A stretch of DNA of 64,000 bases, taken from Oidiodendron maius Zn (Eukaryota; Ascomycota; Leotiomycetes; Myxotrichaceae). Below, piece after piece: positions 34,310 to 46,489 of the stretch (position 1 is the first letter of the stretch; each line of letters starts with the position of its first letter). The stretch lies in contig KN832871.1 of the NCBI GenBank assembly GCA_000827325.1, positions 2,914,001-2,978,000 on the forward strand. Direction: 5' to 3'. Both the position numbers and the translations under genes were made by a program. The notes under the pieces were generated by a model. That model was not told where the DNA came from and made no database searches. It saw only the letters and a list, made by a program, of their open reading frames with translations.

Positions 34310-35478
34310 GTTGACTGCGAGGGTTGAGATATGGGGAAGAAGAAAGGTGATTTGGGTTAGTGAGATAAGTTGGAGGGGTGTTCGAAGTGAGCTGTGAGCT
34401 GTTGGGAAGAGAAATTGTGATGGGAGTAGAGGAGGCTGTATTTTGGGCGTAAAGTAATTGAATCGTCAGATCGATCTCCTGGTACGGTCCGAGGTCCGAA
34501 GTGGAAAATAGAGCTTTAAACGTCCCTCTAGATGCTTTAATCGCAGTGAAAGTGAATACTGAATGACTTTATTGAAGAAGGCTCCGTGAAAAGATAGTAT
34601 GCCCTTTTTCCCTCTCAGCCAACTGAAATGCTCCGGACTCGTCTAAAGTTAGAAAGCATATTGACGAAGACAAGCTCAATTGCAGTATCGGTCTTCAAGC
34701 ATATTCCTCATATCCAAGTAGCGTATCTAGATTTTGCTCAAGATCTATTTATACAGTGAGCCCCACCCATGATAATTGCCGAAAGCAACACGGCAAGGAG
34801 AATCCAAGTAGAGAAGATGGGGAATGGACCGCACAAAATGAAATATATGGCAAACATGAAAGAAGTCCCTTTTATCGTGAGACAGCCTTCGAAGAATACA
34901 CATGATAGCTCTTTTGCGAGTCCGACTCTATGCAATTCACGGCACCAGGAGTTGACGGACCACAAGTATCGGAAACGTCTCTTGATAACTACGCCTATTG
35001 CTATTACACCGTACAAAATGCGCATCTCTTCTCCCAGCCTGCCCACAATGACAATAAGCCCAAGAAAGAGGCCCCGCAACAGGTGGCATAGCAGCGCCCT
35101 ATGATTCAGATCCACTCTTGGTGCAGGACGAGGAAAACGAGACAGACGAAGATCTTGCAGAAACAAACACGAAAAGAGAAATGGCGCAGCACAGTGAGAA
35201 AACCCCCTCCCTCGGTCAAGGGTATGTCCGAGGCAAGGAGGAGGAATAGCGATCGGCCGGGTAGGGTTGGCAAAGGGGTGGGCTCTGCTCTGCGAGGATT
35301 CACGGTCTTCCGCAAGTCTAATGAAGATATGGAGGCGGTGCCAAAAAAGAAAGACCTATGCACAACGTTCTGCAAGCACATATCTCATCCCGGCACCTCC
35401 TTCTCATCTTCGAGAGGGGCCATGTTCGATAGCAGAAAATCCGATCGCATTGGAGAACGAGGTTGGTGACAAGGAGCA
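34310..35478. other. intergenic with one weak candidate frame
   Basis: Promoter of protein B and 3' flank of RHO1. It holds the weak membrane-protein frame listed separately; nothing else is recognised. Confidence 0.4.
34738..35025 (-). CDS. possible small membrane protein or exon, weak
   Basis: A frame of 95 residues from the first ATG (MRILYGVIAIGVVIKRR), open upstream for another 47 codons without ATG. It has two long hydrophobic segments (FMFAIYFILCG and FSTWILLAVLLSAIIMGG) and an even, protein-like middle part (ELSCVFFEGCLTIKGTS). The residue order looks more natural than the chance frames nearby. No upstream exon could be joined, so it may be the last exon of a gene, a relic, or chance. 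Confidence 0.3.
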   Translation of the reverse strand: MRILYGVIAIGVVIKRRFRYLWSVNSWCRELHRVGLAKELSCVFFEGCLTIKGTSFMFAIYFILCGPFPIFSTWILLAVLLSAIIMGGAHCINRS

Positions 35479-36499
35479 TTATAGGATGCGGCATTTGGGT
35501 TTGGAGTGGCCTGACCGCCCACCCTTCTTGGTCAAGAGAGCTGCGCGGGTGGCGTGCTCGAAAACTTCGCGGACACCCTCGTTGGTCTTGGCGGAGCACT
35601 CCAGGTACTTGTGAGCGCCAATCTTCTTGCGAACCTCCTCGCCCTATAGAAACAGAAGTCAGAATGCGTGTCAAAGAGAGGCGTGCACTATATGTTTCAT
35701 GTTTTCTTGCGGCTTGCACGGGAGGCTGATGCTTGGCGGGGTGAGAGTCCTTACCTGTTCGGGAGTGACGGGCTTCTGGCTGGTCTTCTGCAACTCGACG
35801 ACGGTTTTTTGATCGTAACGGAGATCTTTCTTGCAGCCGACGAGGATAATGGGGAGACCGCTGCAAAAGTGCACGACTTCAGAGATCCACTGAGGAGCAC
35901 GTGTCAGCAATTTCTTATCTGCAAAAAGTCGAGGCGGTGGTACGGGTGGCAACATACCTTCTCCTGGACGTTGTCGAGGGAGTCGGGAGAGTCGACAGCA
36001 AAGCAGATCAGGATGACATGCGAATCGGGATAGGAGAGAGGCCGGAGGCGATCGTAATCTTCTTGGCCAGCTGTATCCCATAGCGCCAGCTCGACATGTT
36101 TGCCATCAACCTCGACATCGGCGACGTAGTTCTCGAAGACGGTGGGGACGTAGACCTAGGTGGCTCACGCATTAGCTCGATGCTCCCTGAGATACATGTG
36201 CTGGCCTCATCGAGGCGCGACGTGTGAGCTCTGATCGCGGCGAGAGAGGCCGGGATGGGGAGGGAGGCCACGCAGGTTCCTGGCCTCGGGGGTGCCGTGG
36301 ATGGGAGCCGGCCTACCTCTGGGAATGTGCCCTTGGAGAAAACACTGCGGAAGACATTAGCACGCACATTCTTCTCGCGGCAGGCATCGGCGCAGGCGAT
36401 GATGGATGAGGGGAGATGGGGGATCACTCACATCAACAAGCACGTCTTACCACAGGCACCATCGCCCACAATGACAAGCTTTCGACGGATTTCCGCCAT
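35479..36499 (-). CDS. RHO1: Rho-type small GTPase RHO1
   Basis: Five exons, 36499-36432, 36344-36317, 36155-35958, 35889-35755 and 35643-35479, total 197 residues with all phases matching. The start [20 protein letters not shown] contains the P-loop. [19 protein letters not shown] is the switch I effector region, [20 protein letters not shown] switch II, and DLRYDQKT and ECSAKT the nucleotide-binding and G5 motifs. The C-terminus ends in a CaaX box, CRIL; the final Leu predicts geranylgeranylation. Rho1 activates beta-1,3-glucan synthase and the cell-wall-integrity kinase pathway. The second exon is only 28 bases. Confidence 0.98.
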
Positions 36500-37408
36500 C
36501 TCGACGCGGGCGGGGGATGATCGAGAGGAGGACGAGAGCGGCGGGTGACGATAGGAGGGAGCAGGTGGAGTCGGTCGCTGGGGGAGGGCGGCGGGAGACT
36601 CGAAGGCGGAGGGGATTGAATAAAGATGGGAAATTCGTCAGTGGTTGGAAGTTGTAGGAGTAGCAGCAACAGGAGACGGGGGTGGTCGGTAGCATCGTAT
36701 GGTGGGCTTGTGCGAATTTGGATGGGCGGCCTGAGGACACGAGGCCGCCAGAGTCCTTTCACCCACTGTCTCTGGGGACACGCAACTGGCGGGGATCGGC
36801 ATTGAGCTGCGACTGTGAGGAAGGGGTCGCCGCCGGAGAGCCTTGCCCAGCTGAAGGCCGTTGCTGCGTGGGCGGGGGAGGCTGTTGCAGCTTGACACCC
36901 GGCTTCTCCACAGCTTACCACTACAGGACGCGCTACAGGATGGGACAGGACCGTACATGCCTACGGCTACAGCGTGGTGCAGGCCGTGGGCATGCTGGCG
37001 CCTGGTACATGTACTGTACATGCCGGCGAGGACGTAACCTGCAAACCTCCGTTCGTAGGACTATGTAAGAATCATACAAAGGACTCCGTGCGGTACGAGC
37101 GAGCAGGACGACAATCCACCCTCAACGGCCGAGTGCCAGGCCCTCGCCCAATAACTGCGTTTCTTAACGACTAGGCCGCAACTAGCCTTCTCTTGGCCCA
37201 TCTTGTGAATGCGCTCTCCACCACGCCCTGCATTGCTCTCTTGTCTCATGCCTCAACGCCGAGCGACCTAGACTGGGTCACGTGTTGATCTGCCACTCGG
37301 GCCTGGGTGGGCCGCCGTAGAACCTTCGAACTCGCTCGCGCGACCCGAAAAAAATAACTGGACAGCAGGCTGGGCGGCACTCACAACAGTCCATTGTCCA
37401 TCCCCGCC
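36500..37408. promoter_or_regulatory. divergent region RHO1 / uL24m
   Basis: 909 bases between opposing start codons. The GTACATG heptamer occurs three times between about 36,950 and 37,025, two of them in the near-palindrome GTACATGTACTGTACATG. No gene is recognised. Confidence 0.4.
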
Positions 37409-38562
37409 ATGCAGAAGGTCATCCGGCGCACGCTCTTCGCCGAGCAGCAGGCGGCCCGCCGCCTTGCGAGAAAGAAGGAGAAGACGGATCGGATATGGAA
37501 GAGGTTGAGCCGGCGAGAGACGCAGATGGCCCGCCAGGACGAAGTCAAGAATCTCAAGGCCGCCCAACTGGCCAGACATGAGGATTGGGAATTGGGCCCG
37601 CTAGCGCCGAGACGAGATGTTGGGGACGACAAGGACACATATGGGACGGTTGATCAGAGCCAGCTGCGCTTTCCGAAGATACACCGCAGCAAGATAGATG
37701 AGGTGTTGAAGAATGTAGGGGGCCGCTACTTGAACCTTGCCAAGGGGGATAGGGTGGTCCTGCTCGAGGGGGGGGACAAGGGGAAGATTGGAAAGATTAT
37801 AGACATTGATTCCAGCAGAGGGATGTGCAAGGTGGAAGGATTGAACATGGTATGCTGCTCCCTCGAACTTTCTCCACCGTCCCAGAGCTGATATCCCCTC
37901 TCCAGGTAGACGTAGCTATCCCTAAATGGATGCTTGAGATGGATAAGGAGGACAGTAGGCCGGTCCGCACAATGGAGGGCCCGGTCTCTCTGACTGCTGT
38001 CCGTCTCGTCTACCCTCTTACCGATACTGCAACTGGCGAGACCCGAGACGTAATCGTCAAGAAGCTCGTCAACACCGCCTTCTTCTTCAACAAGGAATTG
38101 AAGCGTACGCACTGGAAGCGAGTGATCCCGGGCCTGAATATCGTGGTGCCCTGGCCAAAGCAGGAACCGGTAGAGAAGAAGGAGTATAATATCGATACCG
38201 TACGCCTTGACGTGGAGACGAAGACGTTTGTGCCCACGTTGCTGCGGCCCCCGATGCCGAGTAGTGTGATCGATGAGCTGCGGAACAAGTACTCCAAATT
38301 CCGCACGCGGCATGACCCCGAGTACATTGAGGCGAAGATGGAGGAGGACCACGAAGCCGAGGCCAAGAAGAAGCAGCTGGCGGAGATGAGGACGCCGCTA
38401 AAGGAGATCAATAGGAGGGAACGGAAACTGAGAAAAGCAAAGGGCAAGGGAACGCTCACGGCCGAGATGCTAGAACGTATAGGGAAAGTTATTGCCCAGA
38501 CGAAGCAGCTGGCTATTGCTCCGAAGGAATCGTCGATAGAGGGAGCTGCGATTGCGGCATGA
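37409..38562 (+). CDS. MRPL40: mitochondrial large-subunit ribosomal protein uL24m (KOW domain)
   Basis: Exons 37409-37849 and 37906-38562 join in phase 0, giving 365 residues starting MQKVIRRTLFAEQQAARRLA. The basic N-terminus fits mitochondrial import. The KOW motif is LAKGDRVVLLEGGDKGKIGK, followed by VEGLNMVDVAIPKWM across the intron. A long C-terminal part with a Lys/Glu-rich helix is typical of fungal mitoribosomal proteins, which are longer than bacterial L24. The yeast counterpart is Mrpl40. Confidence 0.9.
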
Positions 38563-38716
38563 GACACTGTATAATATGTGAGATGGGGCATGTATTGCAT
38601 ATGGGGGCATTCATGGCGTTGTAAAATGCGTACGATACAGACTAGGCTATCTCTCCTTGATTCATGATCTGTATTGTATAAAACTTTTATCTATCAAAAG
38701 AGGCCCATAATCCTAT

Positions 38717-41700
38717 CTATTTCTCCGTACCCAGTAAAGAGAGCTTCTCGAATGCTGAAACATGAGGTGGCTCATTAGGCTTTCTCGCAGCCTCTATACT
38801 TTCCTGAAGCACCGCATCTCCCCCAGACGGCCGGTATACCTCCTGCTCTGTGGCAGCCTCGTTCTGGACAGGTTCATTCGTCCGAAAGACTTCAGGTATG
38901 GTCGTCCGGCACATCGACACCACCTCCGCCAGACTCCCCTCCACCGCCCTCGCCCGCTCCCACATGCCCCTCCTCACCAGGCCTGCAACCAGCCTCCCGA
39001 TCTCCTCTCTTACACTCTCCACCCTCTCGATCAACCTTCTCACGCTCGCCACGAGATACTCCTCCTCATACACACTCCCCTTCTTCCCCCTCGCCCTCTT
39101 CCTCTCCTCTCTCCTCCTATTCTTACTCGTCGCCCGACTCACCCCCGTTCCCGCCGTCCCGATACTCTGTCCCTGACTACCCTTCCCAGTATACCTCGTG
39201 AACAAGCTCCTGTTCGTGCTCAATCTCGAACTTGCCGCCACGCTGACATCATCAGGGACGTCTTCGTCGCCTCTCTCTCCCTCGTAGAACGCCAATGGGT
39301 CGGCAAGCGCTTTAGCACGCAGTTCACGGATCCGAGGGACCTGAGCTTGCAGCTGGGCTTTGCATTCTGAGAGGAGTTCGGTGGAGGATGCTAGTGCGTC
39401 GGCGAGACAGGGATCGATGACAATACCGAGGAGATCGAATCGGGTTTTCAGAGCAACGAGGTGCATCGCGTCGGCGAAGAAGTAGCCCTTACAGAAGGTC
39501 CTTGCAGCGTTTTCAACAGAGGAGAGGTATTCGAGGTGGATATTGGCCGCGGCGAAGAAGTCTTTCTCCTCGATGAGGGCATCGTGGAGGGAGGTTGCGA
39601 GGTTAGTTAGAGGCTCTCTGGAGAGTGGAGGGGTTTGGGAGAGGGCGCAGAAAAGGGTTTCGCGCCATTGGGACGGCCCAGAGGAGAGGTAGCAGGAGGT
39701 TGCATGTGTGTAATCGTGAAGTGATTCATAGGCCAAAGCGGCTTCTTTGAAGTTAGATTTAGACTCGAGGTATTGGGCATACAACTCGGTGAGCTTAGAA
39801 TGTTGAGGCGGGCTATAGCGGTAGAGGCCAAGCGCATATTTGTAAAGAGCGTGCTTTTGGGTGTATGTCTGCAACTCTGGAAAGTCATCAAGAGTGTGGA
39901 GGTGACCGAGAGCCTTGGTATGTCGTCCGAGGAAGTCATCGATACTGAACCGTCGTCGGAGCTCAGTCATTTCCTGCAGATTCTGCATAAAAGGTAAATA
40001 TTCTCTCGGATCCTTCTGTGATTGCTGAGCCACAAGAAGTGCAAGGTCCAGATTGTATAATCCAAGTGCATTTTCGTATAGCTTATTCACATCGGTGAGA
40101 AAGCAGATGTGTTCCACTGCCTTGTCAACCATAGAACTGTCCTCTTTCATCAGCTGTGCAACAACTAGCAGTCCATCGTCGAGAGCAGGCGGCGATTTGC
40201 ACACGTTGGCAGTGATGATATTTTGGAGATTTGTAGCAGTTCGTGATTTCAATACTTCCAGGAAAGCATCACAAATTCGATTGACCTTAGAAGTGGCTCC
40301 GTCCGTAGGAATTGAGGAGACTGCGTTATCTGTCTCGTAACGTGAATGGATACCATTCTCAAATCCCTGCCGAATCCTTGTCTCCTTATACATCGTCTGG
40401 GTTACATCTTCTTCCCTGGAGAACTCGTCAGATTATCTCATAAGAGAGCAAGCTAGTCAAGGTACCTTAATGAAGAAAGAAATAAGTCAATATACGTGAT
40501 CTTCTTGACTTGATCAATGAATAACGGCACATTTGATAAAAATTGCTCCGGCGCATGGTCGTACAATATATTCATGTCAACTCTTTGGGTCCTGCAATTT
40601 GTGAAAGCTTTTCTGTAGTTCTTCTCTTCGATAAGTTCTCGAATACCGACAACAACCATTGCTCGAGGGTAGATAGTCTCAAGGTTTCCTCTGGGCATTT
40701 GTAAGACAAGACTGGCACATGTCGGCATAGCAGTGACAAGTCGAGCTCCACGCTCGATGCTGCGACACCTCTCATCGATTTCTGGATCATCTGGTGGAAC
40801 CTCTAAATCTAAACAATATCAGCACAACTATAATATAGGCTACCAAAGCTCAACGTACTATCCACATCTGTAATGTGTACAAATTTAATAAGATGAGCCG
40901 TCGTCGTAAATATAAGATGTGCAGGAGTAACAAGGAAGGAAGTGCAGTTCTTGACTAAGAGACGTGAATTTGCGTACAGGAGTCCACTCGTGGACATGCC
41001 AAATGCTATGTGAGATTCATTATTTGGAATTATCTCAACCCAGTGTAGGCTAGTCGTGAATTTGCCATAAGATGTCGATTGGTCTCCAGGTAGAAGGCTA
41101 GATAAGACGCCAGATGTATCTTGTGAAAATGGCTTGACGGAGCCTTTCTCAGTGAAGCTGGATAGTGTCGAAAGCACTAAAGCAGGACTCAGTTCTTCCT
41201 CCACTCTACTTGAATTTCCTTTAATACTGTATCGTGTGATAGTAGACCCGCTTGTACGTTTCTGTAGCATCAACAAGTCGCTGTCTGGAGCAAAGGCAAT
41301 CGCCTGACGGAAATTTATGCGGTCTCCCATTTCTTTGAATGTAAGTTGGCCCCTCATTGCCGGAGGTGGGCCACCCGCGGAAGGGCTATCGTATTCGAAC
41401 ACTGCAATCCCATCCTGGTGCAAGACAGCGATTGATGTATCGTTATTAATAGCAACATCAAGCACAGTTGAAGGGACGGTAATCTCGTGAAGTGCCATAG
41501 GAGGCGGTATGTTGGCCGCCCTGAAAGAAGTAACTTTTATAATTCGCCCATCTATCACCGCAACGACACCATGATCTTTTGGAGGTGCAGTTGGGCCACG
41601 AGCAGTAGTAAAGATATATTCCATAGAAGCTAAAAAGTCTATAACAAGGGTTAGATTGGATCGACAATATTGCATCATTACTTACCTGGTGCCACAGTGA

Positions 41701-42863
41701 TAAATCGAAGTGGCTTCTCCGGGTGCCAAACGACTGGGCATTGAGATAGCAACGGAGACTCTTTTGCACCTATTTCTTGCTTTAAGTACCAGTGATAATT
41801 GCCCATTGTCCACAGCTGTGTACAATCGGGCATTATCACGGCCAATACTGTGGAATCCGAGTTCCATGAGAGTTGAATGTCTTGTCTTGACAGAGCCATT
41901 TGCTCAGGGGTAAGACGAAGACTGAACTGGCCATGCCGTAGGCCATTCCGTTCGAAGAACACAACATCAACACGATCCTTTAATCGCTGGATTCCGGCAA
42001 TTAAATTTCCAGCCGGCCTCCAGCTGAGTGCGCCCTCCAGACCATCAACGGGCTCACTGACACTATCGAGTATACACTCTCTAGAGTAGACTCGGATAAT
42101 TCTCCTTGCCCCTCCCTCAATACTGGAAACAGCAAGGTATGCTCCATCTCCTCTCCAGCTGACGCTAACTCTGGAATTATCACTAGAACTGAGCACCCCC
42201 TCATCTGTCTTCTCCGGCATGGTTGGATCTCGTAGTGCCTTGGCCCCCTTTCCTTGAAATTGGGTCTCCCTTTTGCCCCAGCCGACCGACACATGGTTGG
42301 AGGCTTTAAGATCTTCAGAAGTCATAGCAACATCTACAACGCCTTCGAAGCTGCGGCTCATAAACACCACTGTGTCCGCTTTGGTGGTAATGGCAAGGAG
42401 TTCCTCGTCAGGTGACCACACGGCCGCTGTGATGCCAGCATCGACAGATCCCATAATCTCAATTCGGTCCTCGCCTGGGAGTGGCTCTTCTCTGACAACG
42501 ATAATATCGCCCCCAGCTAGGACAATACACGCTGTCAGGTTGTCACCGAAATAATGAAGGCTAAGGACTTCATCACAAGGCTGGTCAGGATTTGGACATG
42601 GTGCATCCCACGATGCGATAACAGTCTGGTTCCTAAGATAATAATCAACACATACACACAATAACGATAAATCGGGGTTGGTACTGTGAATTTAAATTTG
42701 TCTCAATCCGTACCAGCTCTATCAAGGCGTCCTCTTCGCTTGGGCCAAGGGTGCATAGGATTCTGTCATTCGCCTGATCCCATGTTGCGGCCGTGATAGA
42801 ACGCTCGCGGAAGTGAGAGGGAAGTAGCCATCCGTCATAGCGAATATTCCTGAGATTCCTCAT
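38717..42863 (-). CDS. ELP1: Elongator complex subunit 1 (ELP1/IKI3)
   Basis: Five exons: 42863-42685, 42632-41686, 41638-40859, 40808-40466 and 40415-38717, total 1315 residues, the usual size. The start is MRNLRNIRYDGWLLPSHF. The first 700 residues form two WD40-type propellers (AAVWSPDEELLAITTKADTV, VSVSWRGDGAYLAVSS, QLSWNSDSTVLAVIMPD). The conserved linker LEVPPDDPEIDERCRSIERG follows. The C-terminal half is helical, TPR-like (ALGLYNLDLALLVAQQSQKD, PREYLPFMQNL). A basic patch near residue 1180 (KNRRREERKRARGKKGS) corresponds to the tRNA-contacting region of Elp1. Elongator modifies U34 of tRNAs. The acceptor at 40,809 is preferred over one six bases later. Confidence 0.96.
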
Positions 42864-43089
42864 ATTTACGGTTTTGAGGAAGTGCTCTACTCCTCAATAT
42901 CATTTCTGTTGCCCCAAACCTATTGATATCAAACCGTCGGCCGTTCGATTTTCCTAGTAGAAATTTATGCCAAGCGAGCTTTCGCTTCTACAGGTTCCCC
43001 AGATTTCGACCTTCGACCTTTGATCGAACATCAATCTTGTTTCCTTCACCTCACCGCACACTGACAGGAGCTGGCAACACGCAGCGACC
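42864..43089. promoter_or_regulatory. short divergent promoter, ELP1 / 43.1-kb gene
   Basis: 226 bases between the two start codons. Geometry only; no TATA box seen. Confidence 0.45.
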
Positions 43090-44229
43090 ATGGATGTAGC
43101 TTACAATCAACACTCTCCTCGTGCTCGATCTCGCGGACGCTCCTCCTTGAATCTCAATCAGCTCTCGCTCGCTCCATTGACATCGCGATTCCCCCTCCCG
43201 GACTATGATGCAGCTGCCGACTCTACCCATCACATATCATACATCGAAGGGCGATCCGCCCCGACAACACCTTCAATACTATCCCGATCATCCTCGCGCG
43301 TGTCTCTTCACAGACCCACATTGAGCACGGGTATCCCCAAGAGCAAATCCAGCACCCATCTGCTTGCCGTGCGCTCCAAGTCCCGTACCGTCGCCACCCC
43401 TCTTAGTACAACTGACCAGCGGAGGAAAATCAAGCGAGATGAGTTATCCGAAAAGGATCGAAGCGACCTAGACTGGCTTCTCCGCGCTGGGACGGCGATC
43501 TCGTTCTCCGCTCGGGAGTCGAAAGGCCAGGCTTGGCTCGTCTCGAGGGCGAGCTCTACAAGTCTGAGCGGGCTACGGGACGAGGATGAGGAAGAATTTG
43601 AGAATGAGCTGGCGAGGGAGAGAGAGCAGACCAGCAGGCGGGGGAGTGGGAATGGCCTCTTCGATGCTGATGACGAGTTCTCGCCTGGTACTACTAGGAG
43701 AAGCTTGAGCTTTGGACCAGCCACTGGTACTGGTAGCCGTCCTCTGAGTCGATTTGGGAGCCGGGCGAATAGTAGGAGAGGAAGTAGAGTACAGCTGTTT
43801 ACTCCACTTGGTGGAGAAAGAGAGGGTTATTTCGACCAGCGAGAACTTGTGCAGGAGGAATTCCTTGCCGAGCCTGATTTCGTCGATGTTGAAGAGGAAG
43901 GCTTCGAGAATATGGATCAAGTGCTGAAGGATGAGGATATTGTGAGACGATTAGCTGGTGCAAGCAGTCTCGGACTTACAGGTTGGGTTGAGAGGATGCT
44001 GGGATGGAGTTTGTTTGCTGTCGAGGAAGACGGCGAGGAGACTGAGGTCGATACATTGGATACAGCCACTGATGATTCCGAATCACCCTCGCGACCATCT
44101 AAGCGGAATCTCAAGGCCCTCACAGAAACCACTATCGAGGACAGACCCCTTCCTCTGCAGGATGGTGAAGCTGGGGCATGGCAGGACGCGGCGTGGCTGC
44201 TCAGTGTGGCCACTAAGGCGCTCCTATAA
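43090..44229 (+). CDS. fungal protein of unknown function, Ser/Arg-rich with conserved C-terminal motif
   Basis: Single exon of 379 residues starting MDVAYNQHSPRARSRGRSSL. The first 130 residues are Ser/Arg/Pro-rich with possible phosphosites (PTTPSILSRSSSRVSLH). The middle has DLDWLLRAGTAISFSARESK. The C-terminal third is acidic but contains folded-looking stretches: DEDIVRRLAGASSLGLTGWV, ERMLGWSLFAVEE and, at the very end, GAWQDAAWLLSVATKALL. The layout resembles the fungal family listed as DUF3984, but I hold that only loosely. No signal peptide or membrane segment; function unknown. Confidence 0.78.
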   Translation: MDVAYNQHSPRARSRGRSSLNLNQLSLAPLTSRFPLPDYDAAADSTHHISYIEGRSAPTTPSILSRSSSRVSLHRPTLSTGIPKSKSSTHLLAVRSKSRTVATPLSTTDQRRKIKRDELSEKDRSDLDWLLRAGTAISFSARESKGQAWLVSRASSTSLSGLRDEDEEEFENELAREREQTSRRGSGNGLFDADDEFSPGTTRRSLSFGPATGTGSRPLSRFGSRANSRRGSRVQLFTPLGGEREGYFDQRELVQEEFLAEPDFVDVEEEGFENMDQVLKDEDIVRRLAGASSLGLTGWVERMLGWSLFAVEEDGEETEVDTLDTATDDSESPSRPSKRNLKALTETTIEDRPLPLQDGEAGAWQDAAWLLSVATKALL

Positions 44230-44440
44230 TTGAATCTTGCTAAATCGGTACATAGAATACGTAATATTAGCTAGAACACGCCCTCAAATTCAAACAGCAA
44301 TGATGGGTTTTACTTGGCACTCTTTAATTTCACGGTTGCATTGTATTGACCTCACAAAATTTTTGTCATAGATGCTTGCCTCATAAGATTTCCAAACTCT
44401 GTAGAATAATGAGGATGTTTGTTCCTATATACACTGAACT

Positions 44441-45859
44441 TCAAGCCTCGGACTTAGCCTTCTTGCCTTTCTTTGACTTTTTGGTCTTCTCCTCTACGAC
44501 TTCTCTGCCAGCACCCGTCAGATCAGCCTCAGACTTTGTCCGCTTTAGTTTCTTCTCAGGGACATCAGTGGCAGGCTCTGTAATGTGTTCGGTAGCAGCC
44601 TTTTGCTTCTTCTCTTTCTCTTCCTTCTTCCCCTTCTTCTCCTTGGGCTCATTCTGCCCCACTACCGGTGACACCTCATCGGCGGCTTTGGTCTCTTCCC
44701 CTCCGCTCGTTACGGCTGCAGGCTCTTCCGTAAGCTGCTCAACTGGTTTCTTCGAGACATTTTTTGCAGACTTTATCTTTGGAGATTCAAATTCATAGCC
44801 AAGAGCCTTCATCTTCTGGGCCTTTTCTGCTCGCCTATTCTCCTCCTTTTCGATACGCTTCTCCCAAGTTGCTTCAGAAGCCCCTTGAGCCAACTTTCTG
44901 CCAGCTATCTTGTTCCATGGGACTTTTTTGAATCGTTTATTGGCTCCTTTGAACAGATCCTCAGGCACTTGTTCGTCTGGAATTATCTTAACTTTTAAGA
45001 TGTGATTGAACAGAAGGTAGTTGTCCATAGTCTTCGCAACAATATCTGCGACAACATTGGAGGCAAATTGGATAAAGGCATAATGCTTGCTAGCACCAGT
45101 TTTTCGGTTGCGAGAGAGGCGTAGCTGCAATATACTTCCAAACTGCTCAAAATATTGTCTCATCTCGTGCTCGTAGAAGCCATGAGGGATATGCCCAACG
45201 TATATGACTCCTGGTTTTTCAGGTTCATTAGCCTCCGCAGCCCGTTTCATGGCTTTTTTGTTTTTGCTGGTCATAGTAGGGACCTTTGGAACCATCTTGC
45301 CTTCCGCTAGGCCACCTTCCTTTAGAGCATCCGCTTCATCGCCATCGCTCTCAAAGCCTTTCAGCAAAGCCACTGTTTGGTCATCGACTTCCGAGTCCTC
45401 ATCGTCGCTGGGACCATCTAGCTTCTCTTCATCGTCAGAGAAAGCTTCATCGAGAGGTATTGTCTCATTGGCATTCTTCAACTTCGTATCAGACTTCTTC
45501 TCACTCTTTTCGGCCGAGGGAGGAGCTGGTGCAATATCATCTGCAACAGCCGTCTTGGACTTCTTCGACTTCTTAGCGGCAATTGCAGTACTATCCTCAA
45601 TGGCTGTGTTTGTTGTTCATAAGCGACACGATTCAGACAACAGGAAGAGGTTTTACTTTACCTTTACGTTTCTTCTCTTTTGGTGCCTCAGAAGTGGATT
45701 TCTTAGCCTTCTTCAGCTGTTCTATGCTCTCTTCCGGTATTGAAGCTGTAGGGATTCGTCAGTCCGTTTTAAAAATAAAATATATATCTCGCAGTTAGAG
45801 AGTAGCAGGAAAACGTGCAACTTACCCTTGCGCTTTTTGGAATGTACTTCTTTCGCCAT
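44441..45859 (-). CDS. NOP15: NOP15-like nucleolar RRM protein (60S ribosome assembly)
   Basis: Exons 45859-45826, 45745-45662 and 45603-44441 join in phase 1 twice, giving 426 residues. The start MAKEVHSKKRKASIPEE is rebuilt across the first intron. A Lys/Ser-rich N-terminus and an acidic patch precede one RRM (about residues 171-250) with RNP2 GVIYVGHIPHGF and RNP1-like KHYAFIQFAS. The segment right after it (DEQVPEDLFKGANKRFKKVP, WNKIAGRKLAQG) is diagnostic for the Nop15/NIFK group. The C-terminal 150 residues are a charged Lys/Glu tail, longer than in yeast. Yeast Nop15 is needed for pre-60S processing. Confidence 0.92.
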
Positions 45860-46489
45860 AGTGCCAATAGTTCTTGTCGTGGTGCCTTTGGCCTTGCGAG
45901 GTTGGGAATTTTCATCAAGCACCAGAAGAATAATTTTACAAGCGGGAAAAGAATTGCCGGCTTTCACCGTCTCGACTATCCCGACCGCTTCCAAATTCGG
46001 ACAGAGCCGAGAAGATAACATACCGTACACCTTATATACCTACGTAAAATGTCTCTTTGTATATTTCATACTTTCAACTCTTATTCTAACATTTACAGGA
46101 GCAATATATATATAATTAGAACGCGCTCTCTATTCGGCTCCTTGTTTAACCTCAAAGTCGTTAAAAGGATTTATCACGTGACTATTCTGCTGTATTCCTG
46201 AGGTACGTACAAATCTACCTCTAGATAGATGGGGTAATTGGACTTATTCAAACAGATTTGGGTAAGAACACTCAAGAAAATAAAGGTTAGATTTATTCCT
46301 AACCCGTATAAATATGCTAAAATATGCGGTGGTTACGAACTTCCAGAAAGTTGCGCTGTTTGGTTCAATTAGGTAGAGAGCTCGCTTACAAGATTGGTGA
46401 GATCGAGCCTTAAAGTTCACCCGATGCCTGTAACAACATCTGAAAAGTTGGCAAAGAAAGGGTAGCAATAGATTGTCCATACTTATACG
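45860..46489. promoter_or_regulatory. AT-rich divergent region, NOP15 / SMN
   Basis: 630 bases between opposing start codons, AT-rich at 46,040-46,330. No gene seen; promoter role follows from geometry. Confidence 0.4.

Noticed and set aside
36433-36921. 162-codon minus-strand frame upstream of RHO1
   Set aside because: Runs over the RHO1 start in another frame; Pro/Leu/Ser-rich without domain.
38762-39370. 202-codon plus-strand frame
   Set aside because: Antisense to the basic C-terminal exon of ELP1.
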